In this document: piece by piece, positions 51,366 through 60,837 of the stretch
Numbering within the stretch: position 1 is the stretch's first letter
How the letters are laid out: the number at the start of each line of letters is the position of its first letter
Assembly (NCBI GenBank): GCA_964644605.1
Contig: CAZXWS010000039.1
Span: 1-60,969, forward strand
Origin: CAZLAJ01 sp964644605
Lineage (GTDB): Bacteria > Patescibacteriota > Microgenomatia > UBA1406 > GWC2-37-13
Direction of reading: 5' to 3'
DNA: 60,969 bases
The notes under the pieces: generated by a model
The model's database searches: none
The model's input: only the letters and a program-made list of their open reading frames with translations
Told to the model about the DNA's origin: nothing
Program-made: the position numbers and the translations under genes

Positions 51366-52376
51366 CTAAACTTTCAGTTTCAGGTATAGATCACGTATCT
51401 TGTGAACGCTGTTATAAACAGAGTACATGAATGGATTAACAACAAGATCAAAGCTTCCGGCTAAGTGCGTAAATTGCGCATTATATCCTTCCTTAAATCG
51501 TGTAAATCCAGCCCATGGGTTATTCTGATTATATTCAGGGGCTAGTGATCCCCACATATCAAACTTTTCGCACCCTAATTTTTTCCCTATTTTAATTGCT
51601 TCCCACATCAGTAGGTTGGCACCCATAAGATTTCGATGCTGTTCAGAAGATCCACCATAGGGATAATAGAAAGTTTTATTAAAATTAAATAATTCGTATG
51701 CTGCCAACGGTATGTCTCCATAAAAAGCGATTAGGATATGAGCGATATTTTTTTGAAGCGTTTCCCATACGATACGATGATACTCATGTGTGTGGCCATA
51801 ATATTTTTGTCTATGTGTTGTATCAAAGTACAGTTTTGAAAATATCTCAAAACCTTTTGAATTTGAGAGCTCTTTTACAGTAACACCTTTTTTTTCAGCA
51901 AGGCGGATGTTGTATCTCGTTTTTGGTTTCATGTTTTGCAGGAGTTCATTTTCTGAAGGACTAATATCAAGCATGAGCGTCCACTCGGGAAATAAGGCGT
52001 GTGATGAAGGGGCTATTTTTAGTTCTGATTGGTTGTTTTCAAGCGAGAAATCTTGCTTAAGTATGTATGGCTCGAGTTTGATAAATATAATCTTTTTTTC
52101 AGCTGCTAGTTTCTGTAGTTTAGTAAGAGTTTCTTGTGAGGGCCATACGGAACGAGGGAGATAGCCGATTTTATAGGGTGTGTGAGGAATAGGGTGTATA
52201 GTCAGCTGAAAAATGTTTGTAAGCGAGTCTCTTTCATTCGAAAATTCTCCTAAACGGATAACTTCTATACCCATTTTTTTCCGCGCTTCGCCCCATTCCC
52301 ATGATTGGAGTGGGTGGGAGGCTACCGCATTATAAACGGTTATATCAAAATTATCCGGAATATAATCAATATGCAT
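51366..52376 (-). CDS. FemAB/FemX-like aminoacyltransferase or GNAT-like protein
   Basis: 336 residues. The pattern SHPLQSWEWGEARKKMGIE at the start, MKPKTRYNIRLAEKKGV in the middle and LGCEKFDMWG near the end is typical of FemABX. In Gram-positives these enzymes add amino acids from aminoacyl-tRNA to the peptidoglycan bridge. It is the last gene of the polysaccharide cluster, so a role in cell-wall or surface-glycan modification is likely. Confidence 0.88.
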   Translation of the reverse strand: MHIDYIPDNFDITVYNAVASHPLQSWEWGEARKKMGIEVIRLGEFSNERDSLTNIFQLTIHPIPHTPYKIGYLPRSVWPSQETLTKLQKLAAEKKIIFIKLEPYILKQDFSLENNQSELKIAPSSHALFPEWTLMLDISPSENELLQNMKPKTRYNIRLAEKKGVTVKELSNSKGFEIFSKLYFDTTHRQKYYGHTHEYHRIVWETLQKNIAHILIAFYGDIPLAAYELFNFNKTFYYPYGGSSEQHRNLMGANLLMWEAIKIGKKLGCEKFDMWGSLAPEYNQNNPWAGFTRFKEGYNAQFTHLAGSFDLVVNPFMYSVYNSVHKIRDLYLKLKV

Positions 52377-52401
52377 ACCAGAAGTATATCAAAAGAAGAA
52401 G

Positions 52402-53508
52402 TCATTTCACCATCGCTTTGAGCTGCGTTAGCGTTTCTTCAGCACATTTTTCCCAGGAGAATTCAGTAATTCGTTCGAAGCCTTTATTTTTGAGCTCTTT
52501 TTGAAGTTTTTTATCATTAAAAAGCAGGTTGAGATTAAATAATAAATCTTGAGAACTTTTAGGTTCAAAATATAGACATGCCTCCCCGCCTACTTCGGGC
52601 AAACTGGCAGCATATGAGGTAATGACTGGACACCCATATGACATTGCCTCAAGTATGGGAATACCAAACCCTTCATAGAGTGATGGTAGTACGAAACAGA
52701 ACGCATGCTGATACAATGCCGATGCTTCAGCATCCGGGATATATCCTGTAAAAATAATATTTTCTTGATTTTCTGACATACCTTTAATAATCTCATCATA
52801 CATCCAGCCTTTTTTACCGACTATAACAAGCTTCATGTCTTGATGTGTATTATGGAATTGATTAAAGGCTGCAATGAGTGTTGGAATATCTTTGCGCGGT
52901 TGGAGCGTTCCCAGGTACAAGATATACTTTGATTGTTGTAAAGAATAGCGATTAGCAAGAGTTTCCCATACTTCTTTTACGTTACTGGAGCTATTTTTTT
53001 CGAAACCATTATAAATAACGTCAATTTTATTATCAGAGATTTCATAAAATTTCATGATATCCTTTTTAGTAGTTTTTGAGACCGCGATAATTTTTTTTGC
53101 TTTTTCTACTGATTCTTTTGTCCAGTTTCTGAGCTTAAACAAATCTTTTTTTAGAAATTCATCAGGATAGTAATAGTAAGCGAGGTCGTGGATAGTCACT
53201 ACCAGGGGTAAGGGCAAGGAAGACGGCGAATAGTGAGCCGGAGCAAAAAAAACATCACTTTCTCGTCTTATGTTTAAATATAACGGCAGGAACAGTCGTA
53301 GCCACAATGTCGGTCCGAAGACAATGCGATATTTAAAGTAAGGAGTTTCTGAAGGCAAATCGGGATTAGGTTTCTTTCGAAGATAAATACGAAATTGAAT
53401 ATCTTTATCAGCTTGTTTTTGAAAATACTGCAGCAATTTGGATGCATACACAGATACTCCAACCTTATGCTCGACATTAGCTTCATTACCATCTATTCCT
53501 ATGATCAT
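52402..53508 (-). CDS. GT4-family glycosyltransferase
   Basis: 368 residues, GT-B fold. It starts IGIDGNEANVEHKVG and has YLGTLQPRKDI in the donor region and the E-x7-E motif in SLYEGFGIPILEAM. It adds a sugar from a nucleotide donor to a lipid-linked or surface acceptor. Part of the minus-strand cluster; related in pattern to the next gene. Confidence 0.93.
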   Translation of the reverse strand: MIIGIDGNEANVEHKVGVSVYASKLLQYFQKQADKDIQFRIYLRKKPNPDLPSETPYFKYRIVFGPTLWLRLFLPLYLNIRRESDVFFAPAHYSPSSLPLPLVVTIHDLAYYYYPDEFLKKDLFKLRNWTKESVEKAKKIIAVSKTTKKDIMKFYEISDNKIDVIYNGFEKNSSSNVKEVWETLANRYSLQQSKYILYLGTLQPRKDIPTLIAAFNQFHNTHQDMKLVIVGKKGWMYDEIIKGMSENQENIIFTGYIPDAEASALYQHAFCFVLPSLYEGFGIPILEAMSYGCPVITSYAASLPEVGGEACLYFEPKSSQDLLFNLNLLFNDKKLQKELKNKGFERITEFSWEKCAEETLTQLKAMVK

Positions 53509-53588
53509 ACATGAGTTATACGTTTACGGTATCGCTGCTCGTTTCGTATACCGTCGAACGGCATGGATATGTCACTAGACGCTATATA

Positions 53589-54692
53589 TTAAGTCTTCTT
53601 AGGCGTATCCTGCAATATTGTAATAAGATTATTATAATAGTTTTCAGGAGAAAATTGAGCAGAGTGTTTTAATCCTTTCGCACTGAGGTCTGCACGTAGT
53701 TTTTCATTTTCGAGAAGTTTTTTTAATGTTGCGCTAATGTCATCAATTTCTAAGGGGTTAAAAAGTATAGCCGCTCCTTCGCTTATTTCTTTCAGTGATG
53801 AGGTGTTAGATGTCGCTACTGCTGCTCCTGACATCATTGCCTCAATTACTGGATAGCCGAATCCTTCCCATACAGATGGCATTACAAAAAAAAGACAAGC
53901 ACGATAGAGTGCAAACAGTTCAGTATCACTGAGATATCCGGTAAATTTGATATTGGGATGCGCTTTTTGATCAATAGTATCCCATCCCTCTGGGCCAACA
54001 ATCACAAGCTTGACAGTATCTAGGTGTAATTGGGAAAATGCTTGAATAAGTCGGCCAATATTTTTGCGGGGTTCAATTTTACCTACTGAAAGAATAAAAG
54101 GTTTTGATAATTGTAATCTCTTCAGCGTCTCGTTACTATCTTTTTGCTCTACAGTAGGAATTTCAATACCTGGATAAAGAACTTTAATTTTTTCAGGCGG
54201 AATATTCATAAGTTCCATTAAGTCTTGTTTTGTTGCTTTGGAGAGCGCGAGAAAAAGCGAAGACTCTTTTTTTGCCCAATTAAGTCGTTGTTCTTGTACT
54301 TTTCGTATTTGTTCTGGTACTACTTCAGGAAATCTTTTATACGCTAAATCGTGAACAAGGGTTGCAAGACATGAATTAGCAGGAGGTTGTGTCCAGTCTG
54401 AAGTAATAACCCAGTCTTGATCGCCTATTAAAGAGTTTATGTTAATCAGGTGGAGTTTATTCCAAAGAAGATCTAACATTTTAGGAGATAATGGGTATTT
54501 TTTTAATTGATAATGTCTCTTTGACAGTTGTTTATGTAAGTTTGTATCAAGATTTCTTCTTAGTGCTGAAAAAAAGAAAGTCCAACTATTCTCTGTATCA
54601 TATTTTAGAATACTATCAAGCATTCCCGCGTTATATCGAGCGCTTCCGGTCCCCTTATAAACGATTTGAGATATATCAATTCCAATTTTCAT
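53589..54692 (-). CDS. GT4-family glycosyltransferase
   Basis: 367 residues. SVGKIEPRKNIGRLI and the E-x7-E motif SVWEGFGYPVIEAM define the donor domain. The N-terminal part (IVYKGTGSARYNAG) forms the acceptor side. A paralogue of the gene at 52402-53508. Specific sugar unknown. Confidence 0.93.
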   Translation of the reverse strand: MKIGIDISQIVYKGTGSARYNAGMLDSILKYDTENSWTFFFSALRRNLDTNLHKQLSKRHYQLKKYPLSPKMLDLLWNKLHLININSLIGDQDWVITSDWTQPPANSCLATLVHDLAYKRFPEVVPEQIRKVQEQRLNWAKKESSLFLALSKATKQDLMELMNIPPEKIKVLYPGIEIPTVEQKDSNETLKRLQLSKPFILSVGKIEPRKNIGRLIQAFSQLHLDTVKLVIVGPEGWDTIDQKAHPNIKFTGYLSDTELFALYRACLFFVMPSVWEGFGYPVIEAMMSGAAVATSNTSSLKEISEGAAILFNPLEIDDISATLKKLLENEKLRADLSAKGLKHSAQFSPENYYNNLITILQDTPKKT

Positions 54693-54703
54693 ATGAAATA
54701 AGT

Positions 54704-55909
54704 CTATTGTTTAGGTTTCCGTATTGATCTATACATTACTTCAAGCTGGTGAGCTATCGACTGGTAGCTATATTTATCCTTTGCAAACTGAAAGGCATTT
54801 TTGCGCAAATTATCATACAGTGTTTTATCTTTTAAAATACTTTCAACTGAATTAGCAAACTGTGTAGGTGTATCAGCTATCAGGACATGTTTTTTGTGCT
54901 CTACTTCCAGTCGTTCTGCTGCGATTTTTGTCGAGATAGTGGGGAGTCCTGAAGCTAATGCTTGAAGGATCTTGAGGTTGGTCCCTCCTGGTCCAAACAT
55001 TGGGGCAATAAACAAGGTTGAGTTTAAATATAGATCGCGAATTTCTTCTACTGGTAACGGTTCGTCTCCGAGTATTTGAACATTTTCATCAATGCCTTTA
55101 GTAATTTTAGACTGTGCTTTTTGGCCCGCTATGATCACACGAATATTTGGAATACGTTTTTTTAACGGAGGGTAAATTTTTTCTAAAAGATACTCAGCTG
55201 CTTCAGTATTTTGAAGCCAATAAAAATTACCTATAAATAGCAGTATGGGTTTACTGATATCTTTTTTTTCAAGTTTTTCAACAAACATTTCATCCCCCGC
55301 CCCATTAGGTACAACTACTGGGTTTATTGAGGGCACTAGTTTTTTAATTGTTTGCTGGTCGGCATCTGAGACAGTTGCAACAAGTTGAGCCTTTTTCCAG
55401 TAATTAATTTCTGATAATCGAAGCTTGAAAATGTCCATGTAAAAAAGCGGACGCAGCCAAAGAGGGAGTGTTTCAATAAAATGCATATATACCTGGTATT
55501 CAATAGTTTGTTCTACAAGAAGTACAGGCACTAATGTTTGTGGAATATGCGGCATAATATAAAAAGTTTCCGCGTGAATGACATCGAAATTTTCTTCATT
55601 TAGTAATTCTTCTATAATTTGGTGTGCCTCTTTTGAGTAGTTTCGAACCATTAAAAATGGGAGCAGTGAAAAAACTGATTTTAAGACATTACCTAATTGC
55701 CATGGTTTTTCTGCGCGTTTACATACATATAATTTCTTACAGTATTGTTTTAAATGTGCTGCATATCGTTTCTCTTTTTCGTTTTTATAAAGACAAATAA
55801 GTGTAATATCGTGGTTTTCGCTTAAGTATTTTAGTAAGTAGAGACTTCTAATTTGTCCACCAGACGCAGGCGGGTAGGGTAGATACGGGGTCAACATCAA
55901 TATCTTCAT
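54704..55909 (-). CDS. GT4-like glycosyltransferase
   Basis: 401 residues. LTPYLPYPPASGGQIRSLYL is a typical N-terminal Gly-rich loop, and FGPGGTNLKILQALASG is the donor motif, where a lysine and a glutamine stand at the second part of E-x7-E (here G-x-LK-I-LQ). The GPGG-NLK pattern fits sugar transferases of the Mannosyl/PEP-CTERM-related type. It overlaps the upstream GT39-like gene by four bases. Confidence 0.9.
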   Translation of the reverse strand: MKILMLTPYLPYPPASGGQIRSLYLLKYLSENHDITLICLYKNEKEKRYAAHLKQYCKKLYVCKRAEKPWQLGNVLKSVFSLLPFLMVRNYSKEAHQIIEELLNEENFDVIHAETFYIMPHIPQTLVPVLLVEQTIEYQVYMHFIETLPLWLRPLFYMDIFKLRLSEINYWKKAQLVATVSDADQQTIKKLVPSINPVVVPNGAGDEMFVEKLEKKDISKPILLFIGNFYWLQNTEAAEYLLEKIYPPLKKRIPNIRVIIAGQKAQSKITKGIDENVQILGDEPLPVEEIRDLYLNSTLFIAPMFGPGGTNLKILQALASGLPTISTKIAAERLEVEHKKHVLIADTPTQFANSVESILKDKTLYDNLRKNAFQFAKDKYSYQSIAHQLEVMYRSIRKPKQ

Positions 55910-57372
55910 AGCTTGAAGAGGATAAATGTGTCATTTTGGAAAACTACCTTTAAATCTTTTTTTAAGTCAGAGATCATATGTGGGTCAGCAGTAACTAAGT
56001 ATTTATAACCTTGCTGCTTGAGTTCTGTAGTAGATTTATATACTGCGGGAGCTCCTTTTCTATTTGCTAAATAGAGCAGGGTTGTATCACCAAGCCGATC
56101 AGTTACTATTTTATCGTCCTCTTTTGTTAATGTTTGAATAATATTGGCTATTTGCGGTAAATCAGATGGAGTAGCGTAATAGTCTTTCACTTTATAATAG
56201 GAAAAAGAAAATCCGAGAATTATCACAATTATTAATATGGGGTATGCTGCTACGCGATTAATATTATTTTTGGTATTTGTCAGTATAAATTGTGTACCAA
56301 GACCCACGAATAGTGCTAATGCAGGTAATATCAAAATTTGATAGTACTCGTGTTGAACATTTCCTCCTTCAAAAACAAATAGATACAGAAGAGCTGCAGC
56401 CAAAATAGTATGCAGGAAATAACGCCGATTTTTTGTAAGAATACCGATGATAAATAGTACAAGTACATAACCTCCAAATATGTAGTTATTTATACGTTCA
56501 AAAAAGATCCAGCGAAAAAATGCTGGTTTTAAAAATGTATTTTTTTGACCTTCAAATGTGTTGACGCTTGTAATTAACCACCCACTAGCGGGGATACCCT
56601 CAGGATATGCTTGAATATATTGCCGCCACATCAGAAGTGGTATAAATCCGAGTACAAAGTAAAGATAAAACCATATATTTTTAAGTATTGAAATTTTATA
56701 ACGATCTATAAATAGATAGAGCAATGGAAGAGCATAAAAAATAACAGTAGGTTTAACTAACAGTGCTGAAGCAAATGATATAAAAGATAAAACATAAAAA
56801 ATTAAAAATTGTTTGAATTGTTTTGATTCAAAATCGAGAGCTTTGTATAAGAAGAAAATCGCTAAAAATGCGAGCGACGTAGCAGCTGGATCGGGAAGAA
56901 CGACTCGCGAAAAGAAGACAAAGAACGGCATAATCGCAAACGTGGCTGACGCAGCAATGGCTGCAATTCTTCCGGCTTCTTTTCGTGCCAAGTAGTATAT
57001 AACACCAATAGTCACCAGCGAAAAAAGTATGGTCACGATTCTTCCATGAACTTCTATGGGGAATACTGGAGCAAGTTTAGATGAGAGTGCAAATAATGCA
57101 TTATAGATAGGAAACTCGACAAAACGATATCCCTGAGGGTTTTCTTTGCCTGATTGGACATTTGAAAGGTCATCATATCGTGGATGAAGAAAATCAAATC
57201 CCTGTTTAACAAAGTTTCTTCCAACTGCAGCTGTATCTGCCTGTCTCCATGAGTGTAGGTCAGCTAGAGGGGTATTGATTTTATATAGTCGAAATGCAAA
57301 AGCCACACAGATAATAGTGAGCAAAATGACTGTGTCAATTGTTTTTGCAAAAGAAAATTCCTCTTTTTTCAT
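55906..57372 (-). CDS. GT39/ArnT-like membrane glycosyltransferase
   Basis: 488 residues with about 11-12 membrane helices. The first loop (LHSWRQADTAAVGRNF) contains an acidic motif of the C-fold GT39/GT83 family, which uses lipid-linked sugar donors. The C-terminal loop is about 100 residues. It moves sugars at the outer side of the membrane. Five bases downstream of the O-antigen-ligase-like gene. Confidence 0.88.
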   Translation of the reverse strand: MKKEEFSFAKTIDTVILLTIICVAFAFRLYKINTPLADLHSWRQADTAAVGRNFVKQGFDFLHPRYDDLSNVQSGKENPQGYRFVEFPIYNALFALSSKLAPVFPIEVHGRIVTILFSLVTIGVIYYLARKEAGRIAAIAASATFAIMPFFVFFSRVVLPDPAATSLAFLAIFFLYKALDFESKQFKQFLIFYVLSFISFASALLVKPTVIFYALPLLYLFIDRYKISILKNIWFYLYFVLGFIPLLMWRQYIQAYPEGIPASGWLITSVNTFEGQKNTFLKPAFFRWIFFERINNYIFGGYVLVLFIIGILTKNRRYFLHTILAAALLYLFVFEGGNVQHEYYQILILPALALFVGLGTQFILTNTKNNINRVAAYPILIIVIILGFSFSYYKVKDYYATPSDLPQIANIIQTLTKEDDKIVTDRLGDTTLLYLANRKGAPAVYKSTTELKQQGYKYLVTADPHMISDLKKDLKVVFQNDTFILFKL

Positions 57373-57377
57373 AAATA

Positions 57378-58889
57378 TTAAGCAGTATTACTCTTATGTA
57401 ATGCAAGTGTAGCAATTATTATGCCGGAGAGCAACCAAAAGTAGTATGCCACTTTAGATGCTTCAAATACATCGATATATGATGCATTTAGTAATAGTCC
57501 CAGGGTGCCGAATAAAAACCCTGTGTAGAGGATAGCTGTTTTGTCTTTTTTTCTACCCGCATTAAAAACGCGTACAGATATGTTGAATATTATAAACAAA
57601 AAGATGCTAGTTCCAATTAAACCAAATTCACCCAACCATCGTAAGTAATCATTGTCCGTTGATTCAGTAATGGAGGCTGGTCCTGTTCCAAATAATGGGT
57701 TACGTTTTAACGCATTTATAGCGCGTGGCCATTCTACTTGTAAACGAGTGGCATTAGAAATATCTGCCGAAATTGTATTAACTGGTCTTAAATCAGCGGA
57801 CATTGTCGCAACTATTTGTGCAGCTTCACTGGCTGTCAGTACCCTGCCTGATTTAGTAGCATCTTTTTGTACCTGATCCAAAAGTTCTTCTTTTAGTAAC
57901 TTAGCAGTGGCCGGATTGACAGTTGGTTGCACGTCGTTCTGGATAGGAATATAAGCCCCGCCAGCAGGAAGTTCTTTAGATGAAATAAGCTGGGGCAGAA
58001 CAGTTTGTCCAGTTTTTTCGTTTACAAATACCTGTTTTATCTGGAATGTCTGGAAAAAACGGGATGTTAAATTGGTGGAAACAAATGTCAAACCAATGGT
58101 AATGAGTCCAATAATGATAAGATGTTTAAATTTGCGTGTATATAAGAGAAATGCTCCCATAGAACCAATATATGCGATAAATGAAATACGGGAAGCAGTA
58201 AGTGTCAGAGCGAAGATGGAAAGGAATGCAACTACATAGTAGAAAATATTTTTGCTGTAAAAATACATAGCAACAACAAACGGAATTAAAAGCACGAGAT
58301 AGGCAGCTAAATCATAATGTCCTCCAAAGGTAGAAGAGATTCTTGCCTCTGGAGTTAGGTACAGAAGTGCTCCTCGCGCAAATGCGGGGTTCATAGTTTG
58401 GATAGCAGGCCAGCCTAAAAATTTCTGTCCGATTCCATAAAGCGTGACTAGTAATAGAACTACAAATATCAACCGCACATAAAATAATAGGTCTTCTTTT
58501 TTCTTGACAGTTGTGAATCCGATAAAGAAGAAAATCATGTACTGCACTCTTCGACCTGAGTGAAGTAGTCCTATTTGAAAAAGCTGCTGCCTTAAGGTAT
58601 GTTGGAGAAAATAGCCTACTGCAAATGACGCAAAAACTGCTGCCCAAAAGGCTATAAAAAGTATAAGAAAGTAGCGATCTATTTTTACTTTTCCTCTTAG
58701 CAATTGAATAAAAAAAACTGCCACAACAAATCCAACATAAATATCATCAAGACGCACGGCAATGTATGTATATTCGATAAGTTTAAGAGGAAGTTTAGGG
58801 TATAGAGGAATCACGAAGATAAAAAGTGTAATTAGAATTTTGAGCAAATTATTGTCAAGCCATGTCAACCAGTTTATAAGCTTCTTCAT
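57378..58889 (-). CDS. O-antigen ligase/polymerase-like protein (Wzy_C)
   Basis: 503 residues with 10-12 membrane helices and a large loop of about 120 residues between late helices. ARISSTFGGHYDLAAYL and NPLFGTGPASIT match the conserved arms of the Wzy/WaaL group. It would polymerise or ligate surface glycan. Its start overlaps the GT2 gene by 35 bases. Confidence 0.87.
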   Translation of the reverse strand: MKKLINWLTWLDNNLLKILITLFIFVIPLYPKLPLKLIEYTYIAVRLDDIYVGFVVAVFFIQLLRGKVKIDRYFLILFIAFWAAVFASFAVGYFLQHTLRQQLFQIGLLHSGRRVQYMIFFFIGFTTVKKKEDLLFYVRLIFVVLLLVTLYGIGQKFLGWPAIQTMNPAFARGALLYLTPEARISSTFGGHYDLAAYLVLLIPFVVAMYFYSKNIFYYVVAFLSIFALTLTASRISFIAYIGSMGAFLLYTRKFKHLIIIGLITIGLTFVSTNLTSRFFQTFQIKQVFVNEKTGQTVLPQLISSKELPAGGAYIPIQNDVQPTVNPATAKLLKEELLDQVQKDATKSGRVLTASEAAQIVATMSADLRPVNTISADISNATRLQVEWPRAINALKRNPLFGTGPASITESTDNDYLRWLGEFGLIGTSIFLFIIFNISVRVFNAGRKKDKTAILYTGFLFGTLGLLLNASYIDVFEASKVAYYFWLLSGIIIATLALHKSNTA

Positions 58890-59760
58890 ATGTTTTTATA
58901 AGGTATTGGCGCCCAGTAAGCCTTCCTAAAAGGGAGGCTAGTGATGCTTTCAATTTTAACATAACTTTAAGTAAAAACATAGAAATTTTTCCATAATGTT
59001 TCTGATAGAAGTAGAGATATCCTTTATAAACTTGAAGTATAGGAAATGTGCGTCCACCGCTGGATGCCGATCCAAGATGAATTATCTCAGCACCTGGATA
59101 AAAGAATGTTTTGAAACCATATTGTCGGGCACGATATAGTAAGTCTACCTCTTCCATATACATAAAAATCTTTTCATCAAATCCACCTAACTTTTCGTAA
59201 TATTCTTTTTTACATAAAATACACGCACCCGCTACCCAATCAACTTGTCTTGTAGTGTTCGGAGAGTATCGGGTCAGTCCCCAGTAATCACCTCTGAGAA
59301 ATAAAAAACCAAACACGACAAGCGGCGTAAAAAATGGAGCTGCAGAAGGCTGAGGAGTTTTATCTTTATTCAGAAGTTTAATCCCTAAGAAATGAACGTG
59401 ATTTTCGTTTTTAGTATAAAATTTGTACATTTTTGTAATCGCGTTATCAAGGATGAGGGTATCTGAGTTTAGTAATAGTATATATTTACCATGAGCTGAT
59501 TTGACTGCTTGATTATTGCCACGACCAAATCCGATATTTTCATTGTTTTCTATAAATATGAGATTTTCATGATTTTGTGAGTATTTTTTAAGTGCTTCTG
59601 CTGAACCATCAATTGAGGCATTATCGAGTACGATAATCTCGGTTGCGGGACTCTTTTTTTTCTTAAGAGATTCATAAATAGAGTCTAGACACTGTAATGT
59701 AATGTCTTTGGTGTTGTAAGAAAGAATGATAATTGATAAGTCAAATGTTGGGCTAGCCAT
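58855..59760 (-). CDS. GT2-family glycosyltransferase
   Basis: 301 residues, GT-A fold. SIIILSYNTKDITLQ at the start, the DxD-type LLNSDT, and GGFDEKIFMYMEEVDLLYRA with ED (in part) are visible. The C-terminus has a basic amphipathic segment, so it is probably membrane associated. It is the first gene of the polysaccharide cluster on the minus strand, with TATACTAT and TTGTCA boxes about 30-55 bases upstream. Confidence 0.93.
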   Translation of the reverse strand: MASPTFDLSIIILSYNTKDITLQCLDSIYESLKKKKSPATEIIVLDNASIDGSAEALKKYSQNHENLIFIENNENIGFGRGNNQAVKSAHGKYILLLNSDTLILDNAITKMYKFYTKNENHVHFLGIKLLNKDKTPQPSAAPFFTPLVVFGFLFLRGDYWGLTRYSPNTTRQVDWVAGACILCKKEYYEKLGGFDEKIFMYMEEVDLLYRARQYGFKTFFYPGAEIIHLGSASSGGRTFPILQVYKGYLYFYQKHYGKISMFLLKVMLKLKASLASLLGRLTGRQYLIKTYEEAYKLVDMA

Positions 59761-59833
59761 AAGTTTATTACCGATTTATCTCCTATTATAGTATAATTTA
59801 CTGGAATTATTGACAAGTGTAATTGGTTGATTT

Positions 59834-60006
59834 GGCTGGATAGCTCAGTGGTAGAGCAATCGTTTCACCTGCCCGCAATGCCAACATAGCTCAGCGGCAG
59901 AGCAGACGTTTCATAAGCGTCAGGTCACAGGTTCGAATCCTGTTGTTGGCACAGCTTTGGCAGGCGGGTAAGCGATCGGTCGTGGGTTCGAATCCCGCTC
60001 CAGCCA
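59834..60006 (+). tRNA. Outer tRNA gene interrupted in the anticodon loop by another tRNA
   Basis: The two ends pair as one tRNA: acceptor GGCTGGA (59834-59840) with TCCAGCC (59999-60005), D-arm GCTC/GAGC, T-arm GTGGG/CCCGC with loop TTCGAAT. The anticodon stem ATCGT (59859-59863) pairs with GCGAT (59972-59976). Between them lies 101 bases that are not part of a tRNA; removal leaves a 72-nt tRNA. The anticodon is ambiguous: CAC (Val) if the insert follows C59868, GGT (Thr) if it follows T59865, other splits possible. The stem is extended: TTT-C-ACCTGCC pairs with GGCGGGTAA, 14 pairs in all with one bulge. CCA is only partly encoded (ACC) and six T follow. Confidence 0.75.
59880..59951 (+). 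tRNA. tRNA with CAU anticodon (elongator Met or Ile2), nested in the outer tRNA
   Basis: A complete cloverleaf: acceptor GCCAACA/TGTTGGC, D-arm GCTC/GAGC, anticodon arm GACGT/GCGTC with loop TTCATAA (CAT at 59912-59914), T-arm ACAGG/CCTGT with TTCGAAT loop, discriminator A59951. The first pair is G-C, which excludes initiator tRNA. Met or lysidine-type Ile cannot be told apart from this sequence alone. It sits inside the anticodon arm of the outer tRNA. Confidence 0.93.
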
Positions 60007-60027
60007 CCTTTTTTAAACACTTCTTTC

Positions 60028-60702
60028 ATGCATATATCAGAATACAAGAATATCTTCCACAATGAAGAAACTCACTTTTTTTACAGAAGCACACACGCTA
60101 TTGTCGTAAATCTTATAAAAAAATTTTTGCCGACCTCAGAAAAACTACATATTCTAGATGCAGGGTGTGGCACTGGTCGACTGGCTGTGTTACTACAACA
60201 GTTAGGTGCCGTTGAAGCAGTTGATATCAGTGGAGAAGCTATTCGGTATGCCAAAAAAAGAGGAATCGATGCTAAAAAAGCATCGATAATGAATTTACCG
60301 TTTCATGATTCTACTTTCAGTCTCGTAACATCTATCGATGTGTTATATCACCAGCATGTTCAGGACACAAAAGCTCTTAAAGAAATCCATCGTGTATTAA
60401 AAAAAAAGGGATATTTAATCATTCGAGTACCGGCAAATCCTCTGTTTTCTACATCCCATGACAGGCTGGTTCATACAAGACACCGTTACACGCAGTCTGA
60501 ACTCACTCAGAAACTAGAAGATGCCGGTTTTTTGATCGTTTATTCTACTGCTGTTCATTCAGTTCTTATACCTTTTGTGCTGATGCGAAAGTTGCAGGAA
60601 AAAATAAAAGGAAGCGCACCACACACTGCGATCACCTCAGTCAACCGATATGTAAATATCCTACTCACGGCAATATTGTTACTAGAAGTAAAGTTTTTAT
60701 AA
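60028..60702 (+). CDS. Class I SAM-dependent methyltransferase, with an early stop
   Basis: 224 residues. Motif I is LDAGCGTGRLAV, with AVDISGEAI, ASIMNLPFHDSTF and DVLYHQHVQD following the standard order; a C-terminal basic HTRHRYTQSEL region is present. The stop TAA at 60700-60702 follows LLLEVKFL. If it is read through, the frame continues for 17 more codons, LHPLPVGVGIVVVCKKQ, to TAA at 60754-60756, and that piece matches the usual C-terminal strand of this family. The acceptor is unknown. Confidence 0.85.
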   Translation: MHISEYKNIFHNEETHFFYRSTHAIVVNLIKKFLPTSEKLHILDAGCGTGRLAVLLQQLGAVEAVDISGEAIRYAKKRGIDAKKASIMNLPFHDSTFSLVTSIDVLYHQHVQDTKALKEIHRVLKKKGYLIIRVPANPLFSTSHDRLVHTRHRYTQSELTQKLEDAGFLIVYSTAVHSVLIPFVLMRKLQEKIKGSAPHTAITSVNRYVNILLTAILLLEVKFL

Positions 60703-60837
60703 TTACATCCTTTACCGGTCGGAGTAGGAATAGTTGTTGTCTGTAAGAAACAATAATTACTTCTGGAGAAAATCTGCTTTAGCTAAAAAACGGTTCTTAA
60801 CAAATATCAGGTGATCTGTCAATGTTTCCATAATCTC

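Noticed and set aside
59880..59951. Initiator tRNA.
   Set aside because: The first base pair is a normal G-C pair; initiator tRNA has a mismatch at that position.
59866..59969. Group I intron in the outer tRNA.
   Set aside because: The insert is 101 bases, of which 72 are the inner tRNA; the conserved core of a group I intron cannot fit.
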